From: an uncultured Clostridia bacterium | GTDB taxonomy: Bacteria > Bacillota_A > Clostridia > TANB77 > CAG-508 | Direction: 5' to 3' | DNA length: 43,784 bases | Assembly: GCA_947624715.1 (NCBI GenBank) | Contig: CANQLO010000010.1 | Span: forward strand, 1 to 43,784 | In this document: one piece after another, positions 23,835 through 32,758 of the stretch | Numbering within the stretch: position 1 is the stretch's first letter | Layout of the letters: each line of letters begins with the position of its first letter | The notes under the pieces: model-generated | Seen by the model: only the letters and a program-made list of their open reading frames with translations | What the model was told of the DNA's origin: nothing | Database searches by the model: none | Position numbers and translations under genes: made by a program

Positions 23835-25277
23835 ATGAAAAGTGATATTAGAAAAACAAAAATTATCGGAACAATAGGACCAGCAAGTGATGATAAGTTA
23901 AAAGAATTATTTGAAGTAGGACTAAATGCTACAAGAATAAATTATTCACACGGTGGCTGGGAAGAACAAAAAGAAAGAACAGAAAAAATATTAGCATTAA
24001 GAAAAGAAATGAACATTCCAATAGCATTAATTCTTGATATGCAAGGACCAGAAGTTAGAACAGGAAAGTTAGAAGTTGGAGTTAAAGAAAAGATTGCATT
24101 AGAAGATGGACAAAAGTTCACATTAGTTAATGAAGACATATTAGGAGATAAGGATAAAGTATCAGTTTCTTATAAAGGATTATATAAAGATATAGAAATA
24201 GGAGCAAAAGTTCTTATTGATGATGGCGCAATAGAACTAAAAGTTGATGAAATTGTTGGAAAAGACATAGTTTGTACTGTAGTACATGGAAATGAATTAG
24301 GAAATAGAAAAACAATGAATTTCCCAGGAACAAATATAAAACTCCCAGCATTAAAAGAAAAAGATATAGATGACTTAAAAACAGCTTGTGAGCATGATTA
24401 TGATTTTGTTGCAATGTCATTTACCAGAAATAAAGAAGATATTGCAGAAGTTAGAAATGTATTAAACGCAAATGGTGGAAAGGATATACAAATTATAACA
24501 AAGATAGAAAATACAGAAGGACTTGATAACAGAGAAGAAATTGTTGAGCATGCAGATGCTCAAATGATTGCACGTGGAGATTTAGCAACAGAAACAGATT
24601 TTACGGAACCTCCAATACTACAAAAAAGTTTTGTAAAGTTATGTAATAAAGAAAATAAACCAGTTATAACAGCAACACAAATGTTAGAATCAATGACTCA
24701 TCAACCTTTACCAACAAGAGCAGAAGCAAGTGATGTAGCAAATGCTATTTATGACAGAACAAGTGCAATAATGCTTTCAGGTGAATGTGCTATGGGTGAA
24801 TATCCAATTGAATGTGTAAAAACAATGGATAAAATTGCAAAAAGAGTAGAACCTGATATTGGTTATTGGAAAAGATTTGATTTAAATGAAAACTTAGAAT
24901 TAGATACATTAGAAGAAAATGTTGCTTATGCTACTTGTATAGTTGCTAAAAACATGAACGCTGATGCAATAGTTTGTTATACAAATACAGGAGACTCTGC
25001 AAGAAACTTAGCAGGTATTGGAGCAGGTTGCCCAATATTAGCAATAACAGATAATAGAAAAACTTTCAACCAGTTAGCAATAGCTTGGAACGTAACACCA
25101 ATATATATTGAAACAAAAGAAACAATAAACAAAACAATTGAAGAAGGAATTGAAAAATTAAAACAGCAAGAAATCCTTGAAAAAGGTGATATTGTTGTAC
25201 TTGCTGGTGGAGATAAAATAGTTCCTCTAAGCAAATTTCCTATAAATAAAACAATAGGAGGAATAATTAAAATATAA
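23835..25277 (+). CDS. pyk: Pyruvate kinase
   Basis: A 480-residue pyruvate kinase, converting phosphoenolpyruvate and ADP to pyruvate and ATP at the end of glycolysis. It begins KTKIIGTIGPAS and has the active-site NYSHG, the K+/Mg site in DMQGPEVRTG, the catalytic Lys in IITKIENTEG, and MIARGDLATE (Ala where most have Gly). Further motifs are TATQMLESM and MLSGECAMGEYPIECVKTM. The C-terminal domain (about 360-480) is the normal allosteric-type domain, with no PEP-utiliser extension. Cys appears in SGECAMG, where Thr or Ser is more usual. Starts after AAGGAGGACAAA. Confidence 0.95.
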   Translation: MKSDIRKTKIIGTIGPASDDKLKELFEVGLNATRINYSHGGWEEQKERTEKILALRKEMNIPIALILDMQGPEVRTGKLEVGVKEKIALEDGQKFTLVNEDILGDKDKVSVSYKGLYKDIEIGAKVLIDDGAIELKVDEIVGKDIVCTVVHGNELGNRKTMNFPGTNIKLPALKEKDIDDLKTACEHDYDFVAMSFTRNKEDIAEVRNVLNANGGKDIQIITKIENTEGLDNREEIVEHADAQMIARGDLATETDFTEPPILQKSFVKLCNKENKPVITATQMLESMTHQPLPTRAEASDVANAIYDRTSAIMLSGECAMGEYPIECVKTMDKIAKRVEPDIGYWKRFDLNENLELDTLEENVAYATCIVAKNMNADAIVCYTNTGDSARNLAGIGAGCPILAITDNRKTFNQLAIAWNVTPIYIETKETINKTIEEGIEKLKQQEILEKGDIVVLAGGDKIVPLSKFPINKTIGGIIKI

Positions 25278-25346
25278 GATATTATTATATCTAAACATAT
25301 TAGCAGTTTACAATTTCTTAAATATAAATCAAAGGAGAAAAGAAAA

Positions 25347-27626
25347 TTGAAAAAAAGTATTGTAAGAAAATTGTTAATATTAAGTATGTGTGTTGTAACT
25401 TTATGCATAATTAATAGTTTCAATATGTCATTTGCCGCTGAGCCAAATGCAGAGATACATGTCTCAGCAAGTGGTAGTGATTCTGGAAAAGGTACAGTAG
25501 AAAGTCCATATTTAACAATTGCTAAAGCATTGGAAGTTGTTGAAAACAATGGTACAATTTTACTTGATGACAATGTAAGTATGGGAGTAGATAACAATAT
25601 AACTAAAAACGTTACAATTACCTCTAATGGTGATAATGTTAATACTTTAATGCGTAGCATTGGTTCAGAAGGATATTGTCTTATAGTAAAAGAAGGCTTT
25701 TCCTTAACACTTGAAAATGTTATTATTGATGGAAACAGCGATAATAATAGTTATTATCCTGTAATAAAAGTAGAAAGCGGAACTCTTAATATAAAAAATG
25801 GAGGAATAGTTCAAAACAATAATAGCCATAGTGATGGAGCAATTAATCTTCTTAACTCCACTTTTAATATGAGTGGAGGAGAAATAAAAAACAATATATC
25901 ATCAATGCATGGTGGAGCAATTTCAGCAAACAATTCAACCATAAACCTTTCTGGAAATGCTAAAATTACTAATAATTCAGTAACAGCTGAATCAGCTAAT
26001 TGGGCATTAAGTGAAGAAGAAAAGAAAGGAGCTCATGGAGGAGCATTTTATATTGAAGAGAAAAGTAATTTAAATATTTCAGAAAATGTTGAAATTTCAG
26101 GAAATACATGTGTAATGTATGGAGGAGGAATATTTTCATGGAATAGTACAATTAATGTGACAGGTGGAAAAATTTCAAATAATAAAGCATTAAAAGGTGC
26201 AGGACTATACTGTGAAGAAGGAAGTAATCTTAACCTTAATAAAGGAGAAATCTCAACTAATGAAGCAAAGCTTAATGATAAACTTACGGATTATAATGAG
26301 AATATTGGAGGAATAGGTGGAGGAGTTATGGCAGTTGGATCACCTGTTACTATTTTAGAAGGATTCAATATTCTTAGTAACAAGGCAGAAATAGATGGAG
26401 GAGGAATTGAACTTCTAAACACAACTCTTACAATGAATGGAGGAAAAATTGATGGAAATATAGCTGGTATTAATGGAGGAGGAATTTTAATAAGCAATGG
26501 TGCATCTGCTAATATAAATGCTGGTTATATTACAAATAATAACTGCGATGTAACAAAATTCAATTTTGACTTTGTAAATAATCCAAATGCAGTTTTAGGA
26601 ACAATGGAAACAATTGGATCAGGTTCAGAATTTGTTGGAGGAGGTATATATTTACATGCTGGATGCTCACTAAATATTTCAAACCCAATAATAACAAACA
26701 ATACGAATGACCAAAGTGCTGGAATTAACGTTTATCCAGATAAGACAATAATAGGATATTCAGGTAATGGAATAGTATTATGTCCAACAGCAGATGTAAA
26801 AATATATGGAGGAGCAATTTACGGAAATGACAATGAAGATGCATTTGATTTAGTTCTTGTACCTCATTCATATGTTACAGATTATAATTTTAGTCATAAT
26901 ATTGACAAAAGAACTTCTCCAAAACTTTATGTTAGTAAATTTGCTTTAGGTGGAGGATTTTATAATTGGACTGATTTTGAAGGAAATCCTGTAACTACAG
27001 ATGAATATGATGGAAGTGAAATAATAGCATTAAAATCACATTTAAGTAATGATGAAATAGAAGTAGCTAAAGAAAATGCAACTGTATATATTACTGGAAA
27101 CTCATCTAAAGGAATTTACGGTGCAGGTGGAATAATGTGTAATGGAACACTTACTATTGGAAAAAACGACTTTAAAGTAGGAAATTTAACTGTATCAAAA
27201 AATGTAGAAGGAAGCCAAAAAGACAAAGAAAAATCATTTACATTTACAGTAACTTTAGGTAATAAAAATATTAATGGAGTATATGGTGACATGACATTTA
27301 AAGATGGAATAGCAACTATTACATTAAAACATGGAGAAAGTAAAGTAGCAAAAGGTTTACCAGCTAATATTAATTATGAGGTAGAAGAAAAAGAAGATAA
27401 AGATTTTGACATTACTTCTACAGAAGATAAAGGAAATATTATTGAGAATAGTAATATACAAGTATTATTTACTAACAAAGCAAAAAATGGAGGTATATCA
27501 CAAGGCATTCTACCACAAACAGGTTCGAAAACTATGATAATTGTTGCTTTATTAATTATTTCTACATTAATAATGACAATATCAACGATTAAGCTCGTTT
27601 CTATGAAAAAAATAGGTAAATTTTAA
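25347..27626 (+). CDS. LPQTG-anchored surface protein with right-handed beta-helix repeats
   Basis: A 759-residue secreted wall protein. Start is TTG 25347 after AAAGGAGA. A signal peptide (about residues 1-30, ending MSFAAE) is followed by HVSASGSDSGKGT, the opening of many parallel beta-helix (pectin-lyase-like) proteins. Residues of about 60-590 carry repeated short units such as NGGIVQNNNS, MSGGEIKNNIS, GGKISNNKA and GGGIFSWN, forming the helix rungs. Residues from about 612 (LTVSKNVEGSQKDKEKSFTFTVTL to EVEEKED) form an Ig-like DUF5979-type stalk. The C-terminus has LPQTG (722-726), a hydrophobic helix and KKIGKF, so sortase should anchor it. It is likely an adhesin or glycan-binding protein; the ligand is unknown. 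Confidence 0.88.
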   Translation: MKKSIVRKLLILSMCVVTLCIINSFNMSFAAEPNAEIHVSASGSDSGKGTVESPYLTIAKALEVVENNGTILLDDNVSMGVDNNITKNVTITSNGDNVNTLMRSIGSEGYCLIVKEGFSLTLENVIIDGNSDNNSYYPVIKVESGTLNIKNGGIVQNNNSHSDGAINLLNSTFNMSGGEIKNNISSMHGGAISANNSTINLSGNAKITNNSVTAESANWALSEEEKKGAHGGAFYIEEKSNLNISENVEISGNTCVMYGGGIFSWNSTINVTGGKISNNKALKGAGLYCEEGSNLNLNKGEISTNEAKLNDKLTDYNENIGGIGGGVMAVGSPVTILEGFNILSNKAEIDGGGIELLNTTLTMNGGKIDGNIAGINGGGILISNGASANINAGYITNNNCDVTKFNFDFVNNPNAVLGTMETIGSGSEFVGGGIYLHAGCSLNISNPIITNNTNDQSAGINVYPDKTIIGYSGNGIVLCPTADVKIYGGAIYGNDNEDAFDLVLVPHSYVTDYNFSHNIDKRTSPKLYVSKFALGGGFYNWTDFEGNPVTTDEYDGSEIIALKSHLSNDEIEVAKENATVYITGNSSKGIYGAGGIMCNGTLTIGKNDFKVGNLTVSKNVEGSQKDKEKSFTFTVTLGNKNINGVYGDMTFKDGIATITLKHGESKVAKGLPANINYEVEEKEDKDFDITSTEDKGNIIENSNIQVLFTNKAKNGGISQGILPQTGSKTMIIVALLIISTLIMTISTIKLVSMKKIGKF

Positions 27627-27641
27627 AATTGATGACAAAAG

Positions 27642-27678
27642 ATACAGATAACCACACATAAGTTATCTGTATAGTTTT
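27642..27678 (+). terminator. Terminator of the LPQTG gene
   Basis: ATACAGATAAC pairs perfectly with GTTATCTGTAT (11 bp, 9-nt loop), followed by AGTTTTGTTG. Confidence 0.75.
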
Positions 27679-27779
27679 GTTGTTGCAATTCATATTTTTT
27701 AGAAAATATAAATTTATATTATATAATACTGAATTATGCAGAAATAAACAATTTATTTATTAACACATATAAAATATAC

Positions 27780-28946
27780 AATTTTAAAAGAAGAATATTT
27801 GAGATTGAAAAGCATCTCACATTTGAATTAAAAAATAAATCTGAAAAAATAATCGAGGATATTAAACAGCAGAGGAGTAAAGCTATACAATATTTACAAG
27901 GAAAAGAACGTGCTGAAATGTATGATAAGTTTTCAAAAGAAATTGAATTATTAGAAAAAGGTTATAAGAAAATAATAAAGAAATACATAAATAAGATAGA
28001 AGATAAAAATTGTATAGAATATTATAAAGATTTTTTAGAAAATTATCTTTTAGAATTGGTTGACCAAAATAGTGACGAAGAAAAAAGCATAGCCGAATAT
28101 ATGAAAAAATCAACCTTAGAAAATTTACAAAAAAATGAAACTACTTTTGAAGATTTAGCACCTTTAATGTATATGCAATATAAAATAATAGGTATAAGTG
28201 ATAAATGTAAAGTAAAGCACACTATAATAGACGAAGCACAAGATTATGGAGAGTTTCAATTTGATATATTAAAAACAATTTTAAACAGTAATTCTATGAC
28301 AATATTAGGAGATATAGCACAAGGAGTACATTCATATAGAGGAATCGAAAATTGGAAAAGCTTTATTGATGTGGAATTTAGTAATATTGATGTAACTTAT
28401 ACAACTCTTAAAAAGACTTATAGAACAACAAAAGAAATTATGGACATTGCAAATAGTGTTATTAGCAATTTACCAGAATATGAAAAAGAATATATTGTTT
28501 TAGGAGAGCCAGTAATAGATAGAAAAAATTCTATATACTGTAAACAAAAAAATGATATAAAAGATTTAGTAGAAAGCATTAACGAAAGAATAGAAGAACA
28601 TAAGAAAAATGGATATAAATCAATAGCAATTATAGGAAAAGATATAGAAGAATGTAAAGAAATACAAAAATATATTAGTAAAATAAGAGATGATGTAAAG
28701 TTAATTCAGGCAAAGGACTCAGAATATAATGCAGGAATTTCAATAGTACCATCATACTTAGCAAAAGGACTTGAATTTGACTGTGTAATAATTGCAAATG
28801 CAAATACTAAAATGTATAAAAACAACTCTTTAGATATAAAACTTTTGTATGTTGTAATCACAAGAGCAATGAGCAAATTGGATATCTTTTATATTGACAA
28901 AATATCTGAATTATTTCATAATAACAATTTAATAGAAGATTTTTAA
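27780..28946 (+). pseudogene. C-terminal fragment of a HelD/UvrD-like helicase
   Basis: The frame is open from 27675 (after TAG 27672), but recognisable sequence starts only around 27780, with a helical segment (KQQRSKAIQYLQGKERAEMY) like the coiled-coil arm region of HelD, the RNA polymerase recycling ATPase. Motif II (IIDEAQDYG), motif III (LGDIAQGVHSYRG), the RTT segment, motif V (KGLEFDCVIIAN) and motif VI (LYVVITRAMSKL) are intact. The N-terminal half with the Walker A loop is missing and no start codon with a ribosome binding site exists; ATG 27918 is merely the first ATG. It therefore cannot bind ATP normally and is most likely a deletion remnant. Coding character is otherwise well preserved, so the loss looks recent. 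Confidence 0.75.
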
Positions 28947-29017
28947 CATCAAGTGAAAAGTTAAATGCCATTCTGCAAAGTAAATGTAATTTGTGCTAAA
29001 TAAAATCTTTTTAATTC

Positions 29018-29046
29018 TTTACAGCATTACATGAGTTTAGTATAAT
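29018..29046 (+). promoter_or_regulatory. Sigma-A promoter of the CYTH-like/cls unit
   Basis: TTTACA (29018-29023), exactly 17 bp, then a perfect TATAAT (29041-29046), 24 bp before the start codon. Confidence 0.7.
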
Positions 29047-29070
29047 GATAAAGAAAGGAAAAAAGAAATT

Positions 29071-29679
29071 ATGGAACAATTAGAAGTAACTATAAGGGTA
29101 CAAGAAAGCTTAGAAAATGCTATGAAAAAGCTTGAAGAAAAAGAATTCAAACTAATAAGAAAAGGTCAAATTAATGACTTGTATATGTCACAATTAGTAG
29201 ATGAATTAAATAATAACAATATTCAAAATATTTTATCAAAATCCGTATTACTTAGATATTTAAATCTAGATGGAAAAGAAATTAAAAAAATTACATATAA
29301 AAATAAAAAATATGATAAAAACAATAATTTGTTATCTGAGCAAAAGGTAAGTATAGACTGTGAAGATTTAGAAACAGCCCAAAAATTGTTTGAATGTTTA
29401 GAATTTAAAGAGTTAATTAGAGTAAAATACCAAATATTTGTCATGAAGAAAAACAATATGGAATTTGCATTTCAACTTGTAGAAAATTTAGGACTATTAT
29501 TAGAATATGAGAATAGTAATGATTATATAGGAAAGACAGATGTTGAAATAAAAGAGGCAAAAGAAAAAATGTTTAAGGAAATACAAGAGCTTGGAATAAA
29601 AATTACTGATGAAATGGATGTTAGAAAAGCAAAAGAACTAATATGTAAAAAATATAAAAAGGAGTTAGATGGATGTTAA
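29071..29679 (+). CDS. CYTH-like (triphosphate tunnel) domain protein, tentative
   Basis: A 202-residue soluble protein. The opening LEVTIRVQESLENAMKKLEEKEF, then alternating beta-strand segments with basic residues (YKNKKYDKNNNLLSEQKVSIDC, IRVKYQIFVMKKNNMEFAFQLV), resembles CYTH/adenylyl cyclase class IV-like proteins, which bind triphosphates in a beta-tunnel. The classic ExExK motif is not exact (LEVTIR), so activity is uncertain. The C-terminal 50 residues are helical. The gene has its own strong promoter and overlaps the start of cls by 7 bp, so the two are co-translated. Function is not assigned. Confidence 0.5.
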   Translation: MEQLEVTIRVQESLENAMKKLEEKEFKLIRKGQINDLYMSQLVDELNNNNIQNILSKSVLLRYLNLDGKEIKKITYKNKKYDKNNNLLSEQKVSIDCEDLETAQKLFECLEFKELIRVKYQIFVMKKNNMEFAFQLVENLGLLLEYENSNDYIGKTDVEIKEAKEKMFKEIQELGIKITDEMDVRKAKELICKKYKKELDGC

Positions 29680-31178
29680 ATGCAATAAAAAGGGCGACAA
29701 TAGTCATAATAGGAGTTCTTCTACAATTTGGATTTGCAATTTTGATAAGACTATTTTTTTATAAATATCTTGGAATAATTACATTTTTTTATAGTGTTGC
29801 AAGTATTTTGATTGTACTTGGAATATTAAAAGAAAGTACAAGACTTTCAAATGATTTACCATGGATGATACTAATTTTAACTTTCCCAATATTCGGAACA
29901 ATATTACTAATTACACTAGGAAAAAATTATTCTAAGAATAAATTATTAAAAAATATATTTAAACATGAAAAAGAATATAGTAAATATTTAATTCAAGATG
30001 AAAAAATAAAAGAAGAAATACAAAACAAAAAGTTAGACAATATCCAATACATAATAAATAGAACAAATTACTTTGTAAGTACAAATAATGAAATAACCTA
30101 TTATGATTTTGGTGAGAAATTTTATCCTGATTTATTACAAGAATTGAAAAAAGCTAAAAAGTTTATATTTATGGAATACTTCATTATAAACAAAGGTACT
30201 ATGTGGAATGGAATCTTGGATATATTAAAGAAAAAGGCAGCCCAAGGAGTAGATGTCAGAATATTATATGATGATATGGGAAGCCTTGCAATGATTTCAT
30301 CAAATTATACAAAACAGCTTGCAGAGTTTGGAATAAAATGTATTACATTTAATAAATTAAGTCCTTTTAAAGGAATATTTATGAATAACAGAGATCATAG
30401 AAAAATGACTATTATAGATGGAAAAGTAGCCTTTTCTGGAGGAGTTAATTTAAGTGATGAATATATAAATGTTAATAGTAGACTAGGTGTATGGAAAGAT
30501 AATGGAATAAAAATAGTAGGGGATGTTATCTGGAACTTAACGGTTATGTTTTTAACTCTATGGAATGCTAACATAAACGAAGATGAAGATATTACAAAAT
30601 TTAAATATACATTTAGTGGCAATAATAAAAATAATGGTTATGTTGTTCCTTATGGAGTTGCACCTCTTCACAAAGATTTAATTGGAGAAGATGTTTATAT
30701 AAATATGATAAATAGTGCTAAAACTTATTTATACATAATGACACCATATTTAATAATTGATGAAGATATGGTTAATGCTCTATCTAGGGCTGCTAAAAGG
30801 GGAGTAGATGTAAGAATTATTGTGCCAGGTATTCCAGATAAAAAAATAGTTTATACACAAACTTGTTCATTTTTTAAAGTATTACACGATAATGGTGTAA
30901 AAATTTATAAATATACAAAAGGATTTGTTCACTCTAAAGTATTTTTATCAGATGATATTAGAGCGGTAGTAGGAACAATAAATATGGACTATAGAAGTCT
31001 ATATTTACATTTTGAAAATGGAATTTATATGGAAAATGTAGATGAAATAAAAAAGATAGTTAAAGATTTTGAAAATACATTTAAAGATAGTAAAAAATTA
31101 GAAGATGAGGATGTTAAAGTGAATTTCTTTAAAGGTTTATGGCAGGCAATTTTAAGATTGCTTGCACCATTATTCTAA
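29673..31178 (+). CDS. cls: Cardiolipin synthase
   Basis: A 501-residue phospholipase D superfamily enzyme that condenses phosphatidylglycerol to cardiolipin at the membrane. Two or more N-terminal membrane helices (about 5-30, 35-50, 62-82) precede two PLD domains. The first HKD motif is DHRKMTIIDGKVAFSGG, with the paired GGVNLSDEY; the second is FVHSKVFLSDDIRAVVGTINMDYRS. The order and length match bacterial ClsA-type enzymes. It overlaps the upstream CYTH-like gene by 7 bp, with a GGAG site inside that gene (AAAAAGGAGTTAGATGG). Confidence 0.92.
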   Translation: MLNAIKRATIVIIGVLLQFGFAILIRLFFYKYLGIITFFYSVASILIVLGILKESTRLSNDLPWMILILTFPIFGTILLITLGKNYSKNKLLKNIFKHEKEYSKYLIQDEKIKEEIQNKKLDNIQYIINRTNYFVSTNNEITYYDFGEKFYPDLLQELKKAKKFIFMEYFIINKGTMWNGILDILKKKAAQGVDVRILYDDMGSLAMISSNYTKQLAEFGIKCITFNKLSPFKGIFMNNRDHRKMTIIDGKVAFSGGVNLSDEYINVNSRLGVWKDNGIKIVGDVIWNLTVMFLTLWNANINEDEDITKFKYTFSGNNKNNGYVVPYGVAPLHKDLIGEDVYINMINSAKTYLYIMTPYLIIDEDMVNALSRAAKRGVDVRIIVPGIPDKKIVYTQTCSFFKVLHDNGVKIYKYTKGFVHSKVFLSDDIRAVVGTINMDYRSLYLHFENGIYMENVDEIKKIVKDFENTFKDSKKLEDEDVKVNFFKGLWQAILRLLAPLF

Positions 31179-31216
31179 AAAATATTGATTAAATAAAAAG
31201 ATAGATAGGAGAAATA

Positions 31217-31849
31217 ATGGAGTTAATTAATATATATAATGAAAATCATAAATTTTTAGGAGTTTGTGAAAAAAATCTAGCACACAAATTGGGGTTATGG
31301 CATGAGGTTTTTAATGGAATTATAGTTAATAAAGAAAATAAAAGTATTATTTTCCAAATAAAAAATGCAAAACATAATCAAGTACACAATATGGATAAGA
31401 TAGATATTTCAGTAGGAGGTCATTATCAATCAGGTGAAAAAATAGAAGATGGAATAAGAGAAATAAAAGAAGAAACTGGAATCGAAATAGATTTTAAAAA
31501 ATTAGTTTATCTAGGAGAAAGACAAGTTTCGACTACTGTTAAAGAAGATTACATAGTTAGAGAATTTCAAAAAACGTTTATCATTCCATATAGTGGATCA
31601 ATAACTGATTTAAAATGCCAAGATAATGAGATAAATGGCTTTATGGAATTTAAAATTAATAACTGTATAGATTTATTTTTAAAAAAGAAAACAAGTATCA
31701 TTGGTGTAGATAATAATAAAGAAAATGTAGAAGTAACATTAAAAAATTTTGTAGAAGCTTATTTAAATGGAGACGAATTATATTTAAGATTGACAATAGC
31801 CGCAAAAAGATATGTAGAAGGGGAAATAGTAGAATTGTTGAAATGGTAA
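31217..31849 (+). CDS. NUDIX hydrolase
   Basis: A 210-residue NUDIX protein. The Nudix helix is GGHYQSGEKIEDGIREIKEETGI, with the catalytic REIKEE; its central loop is one residue shorter than the textbook motif, as in the isopentenyl-diphosphate-isomerase-like subgroup whose members share DISVGGHY and EDGIREI. LGLWHEVFNGIIVN near the N-terminus also fits that subgroup (WHR.. then a beta strand). The substrate is unknown. Starts after GATAGGAGAAATA, 38 bp after cls. The C-terminal 60 residues are helical and unassigned. Confidence 0.85.
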   Translation: MELINIYNENHKFLGVCEKNLAHKLGLWHEVFNGIIVNKENKSIIFQIKNAKHNQVHNMDKIDISVGGHYQSGEKIEDGIREIKEETGIEIDFKKLVYLGERQVSTTVKEDYIVREFQKTFIIPYSGSITDLKCQDNEINGFMEFKINNCIDLFLKKKTSIIGVDNNKENVEVTLKNFVEAYLNGDELYLRLTIAAKRYVEGEIVELLKW

Positions 31850-31872
31850 AATCTTTTATTGCGACCTATATG

Positions 31873-31990
31873 TCATATATTTTAAAAATATTTTCTACAG
31901 ATATTCTTATATTATCTATTACTATAAATCTTTGATCCTATCAACTTGATTTAGTGTGCCATAATCTATTTTGTATTGTTTATTTTTATA
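31873..31990 (-). pseudogene. Fragment of a yolD-like gene (duplicate of 34162-34280)
   Basis: 118 bp nearly identical to 34162-34280, the 3' part of the yolD-like gene, with a few substitutions and one indel that breaks the frame after VDRIK. There is no start codon. It marks the left end of an inserted or duplicated segment containing the antitoxin and the pilin-like protein. The two copies are direct repeats on the same strand. Confidence 0.85.
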
Positions 31991-32064
31991 AAAAAATAAA
32001 CTAAAGAAATTGTATATAATGTAATTATTTACAAATAATAAATTAAAAAAAATAACGAAAAGTA

Positions 32065-32106
32065 TTCAAAAATAATGAAATTTATGCTATACTATAAATA
32101 GTATAG
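32065..32106 (+). promoter_or_regulatory. Autoregulated-type promoter of the antitoxin gene
   Basis: TTCAAA (32065-32070), 17 bp, TATACT (32088-32093). A perfect palindrome CTATACTATAAATAGTATAG (9-bp arms, 2-bp centre, 32087-32106) covers the -10 and the start site, which is the expected place for a Phd/YefM operator. Confidence 0.65.
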
Positions 32107-32126
32107 AAAAAGAGAGGTGTATTTAT

Positions 32127-32375
32127 ATGCAACAAATAAATTTAAAAGAAATAGAAACAGCAGTAAATAGATATGGAGAAGTTGTATTAAGTAAAAACAA
32201 CAAAAATAATTTTATAGTAATGAGTATGGAAGAATATAATAAAAATATATTAAGAGAAGAAATAATTAAAGCATTAAAGAAATCAGAGCAAGAGATTGAA
32301 AATGGAGAAGGCATTGAGTCAGATGAAGCATTTAAAAAGCTCAAGGCGATTTTTTTATACAATATTAAGATATAA
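32127..32375 (+). CDS. Phd/YefM-type antitoxin, orphan
   Basis: An 82-residue protein resembling Phd/YefM antitoxins: an N-terminal ETAVNRYGEVVLSKNNKNNF segment for DNA binding and dimerisation, IVMSMEEYNK (the conserved LMSLEEYN-like strand-helix), then an acidic helical tail that would wrap a toxin. Starts after AGAGAGGTG. The normal RelE/ParE-type toxin gene is missing downstream; the following 80 bp (after 32375) give only short broken frames. The tail KKLKAIFLYNIKI differs from typical antitoxin ends, as if the end were recombined. The operator-like palindrome over its promoter supports self-regulation. Confidence 0.7.
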   Translation: MQQINLKEIETAVNRYGEVVLSKNNKNNFIVMSMEEYNKNILREEIIKALKKSEQEIENGEGIESDEAFKKLKAIFLYNIKI

Positions 32376-32439
32376 AACTTATACTATTTTATTACTAAGA
32401 ATTGAAATATTACAAGAATATTACAATTACCAAAAAAGA

Positions 32440-32469
32440 TTGAAAAATGAATAGTGTATGTGGTAAACT
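32440..32469 (+). promoter_or_regulatory. Possible promoter of the microsatellite leader and pilin-like gene
   Basis: TTGAAA (32440-32445), an 18-bp spacer and TAAACT (32464-32469). It would produce a leader of about 280 nt before the gene at 32759. Confidence 0.4.
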
Positions 32470-32498
32470 AATTACAAGATAGGAGAAAGAATAAGAAT

Positions 32499-32621
<123 letters not shown>

Positions 32622-32654
32622 TTTAATAAAAAGAGAAAAAGATAAACATAGTAG

Positions 32655-32704
32655 AGCTATGTGTTTTAAAGGTTCGTAAAAATCTTTAAGGCACATAGCT
32701 TTTT
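32655..32704 (+). terminator. Terminator hairpin in the leader of the pilin-like gene
   Basis: AGCTATGTG (32655-32663) pairs with CACATAGCT (32692-32700), with an inner TTAAAG/CTTTAA pairing, followed by TTTTT. It lies 55 bp before the start codon of the pilin-like gene, so it either ends an upstream short transcript or acts as an attenuator. Confidence 0.75.
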
Positions 32705-32758
32705 GTACGTAAAAACGAAAAGAAAAAATTTTTTAATAAAAAACAAAAGGAGAAAAAA

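Noticed and set aside
24977..25660. Open frame of 227 codons on the minus strand across pyk and the LPQTG gene
   Set aside because: It lies opposite two clear genes, has no ribosome binding site and shows only a Leu/Ile/Ser-rich shadow composition. Similar long antisense frames opposite sigK (5796-6377) and the P-type ATPase (20072-20626) were dismissed for the same reasons.
27918..28946. Treating ATG 27918 as the start of an intact 342-residue helicase
   Set aside because: Homology-like sequence continues upstream of that ATG, there is no ribosome binding site, and the Walker A half is missing.
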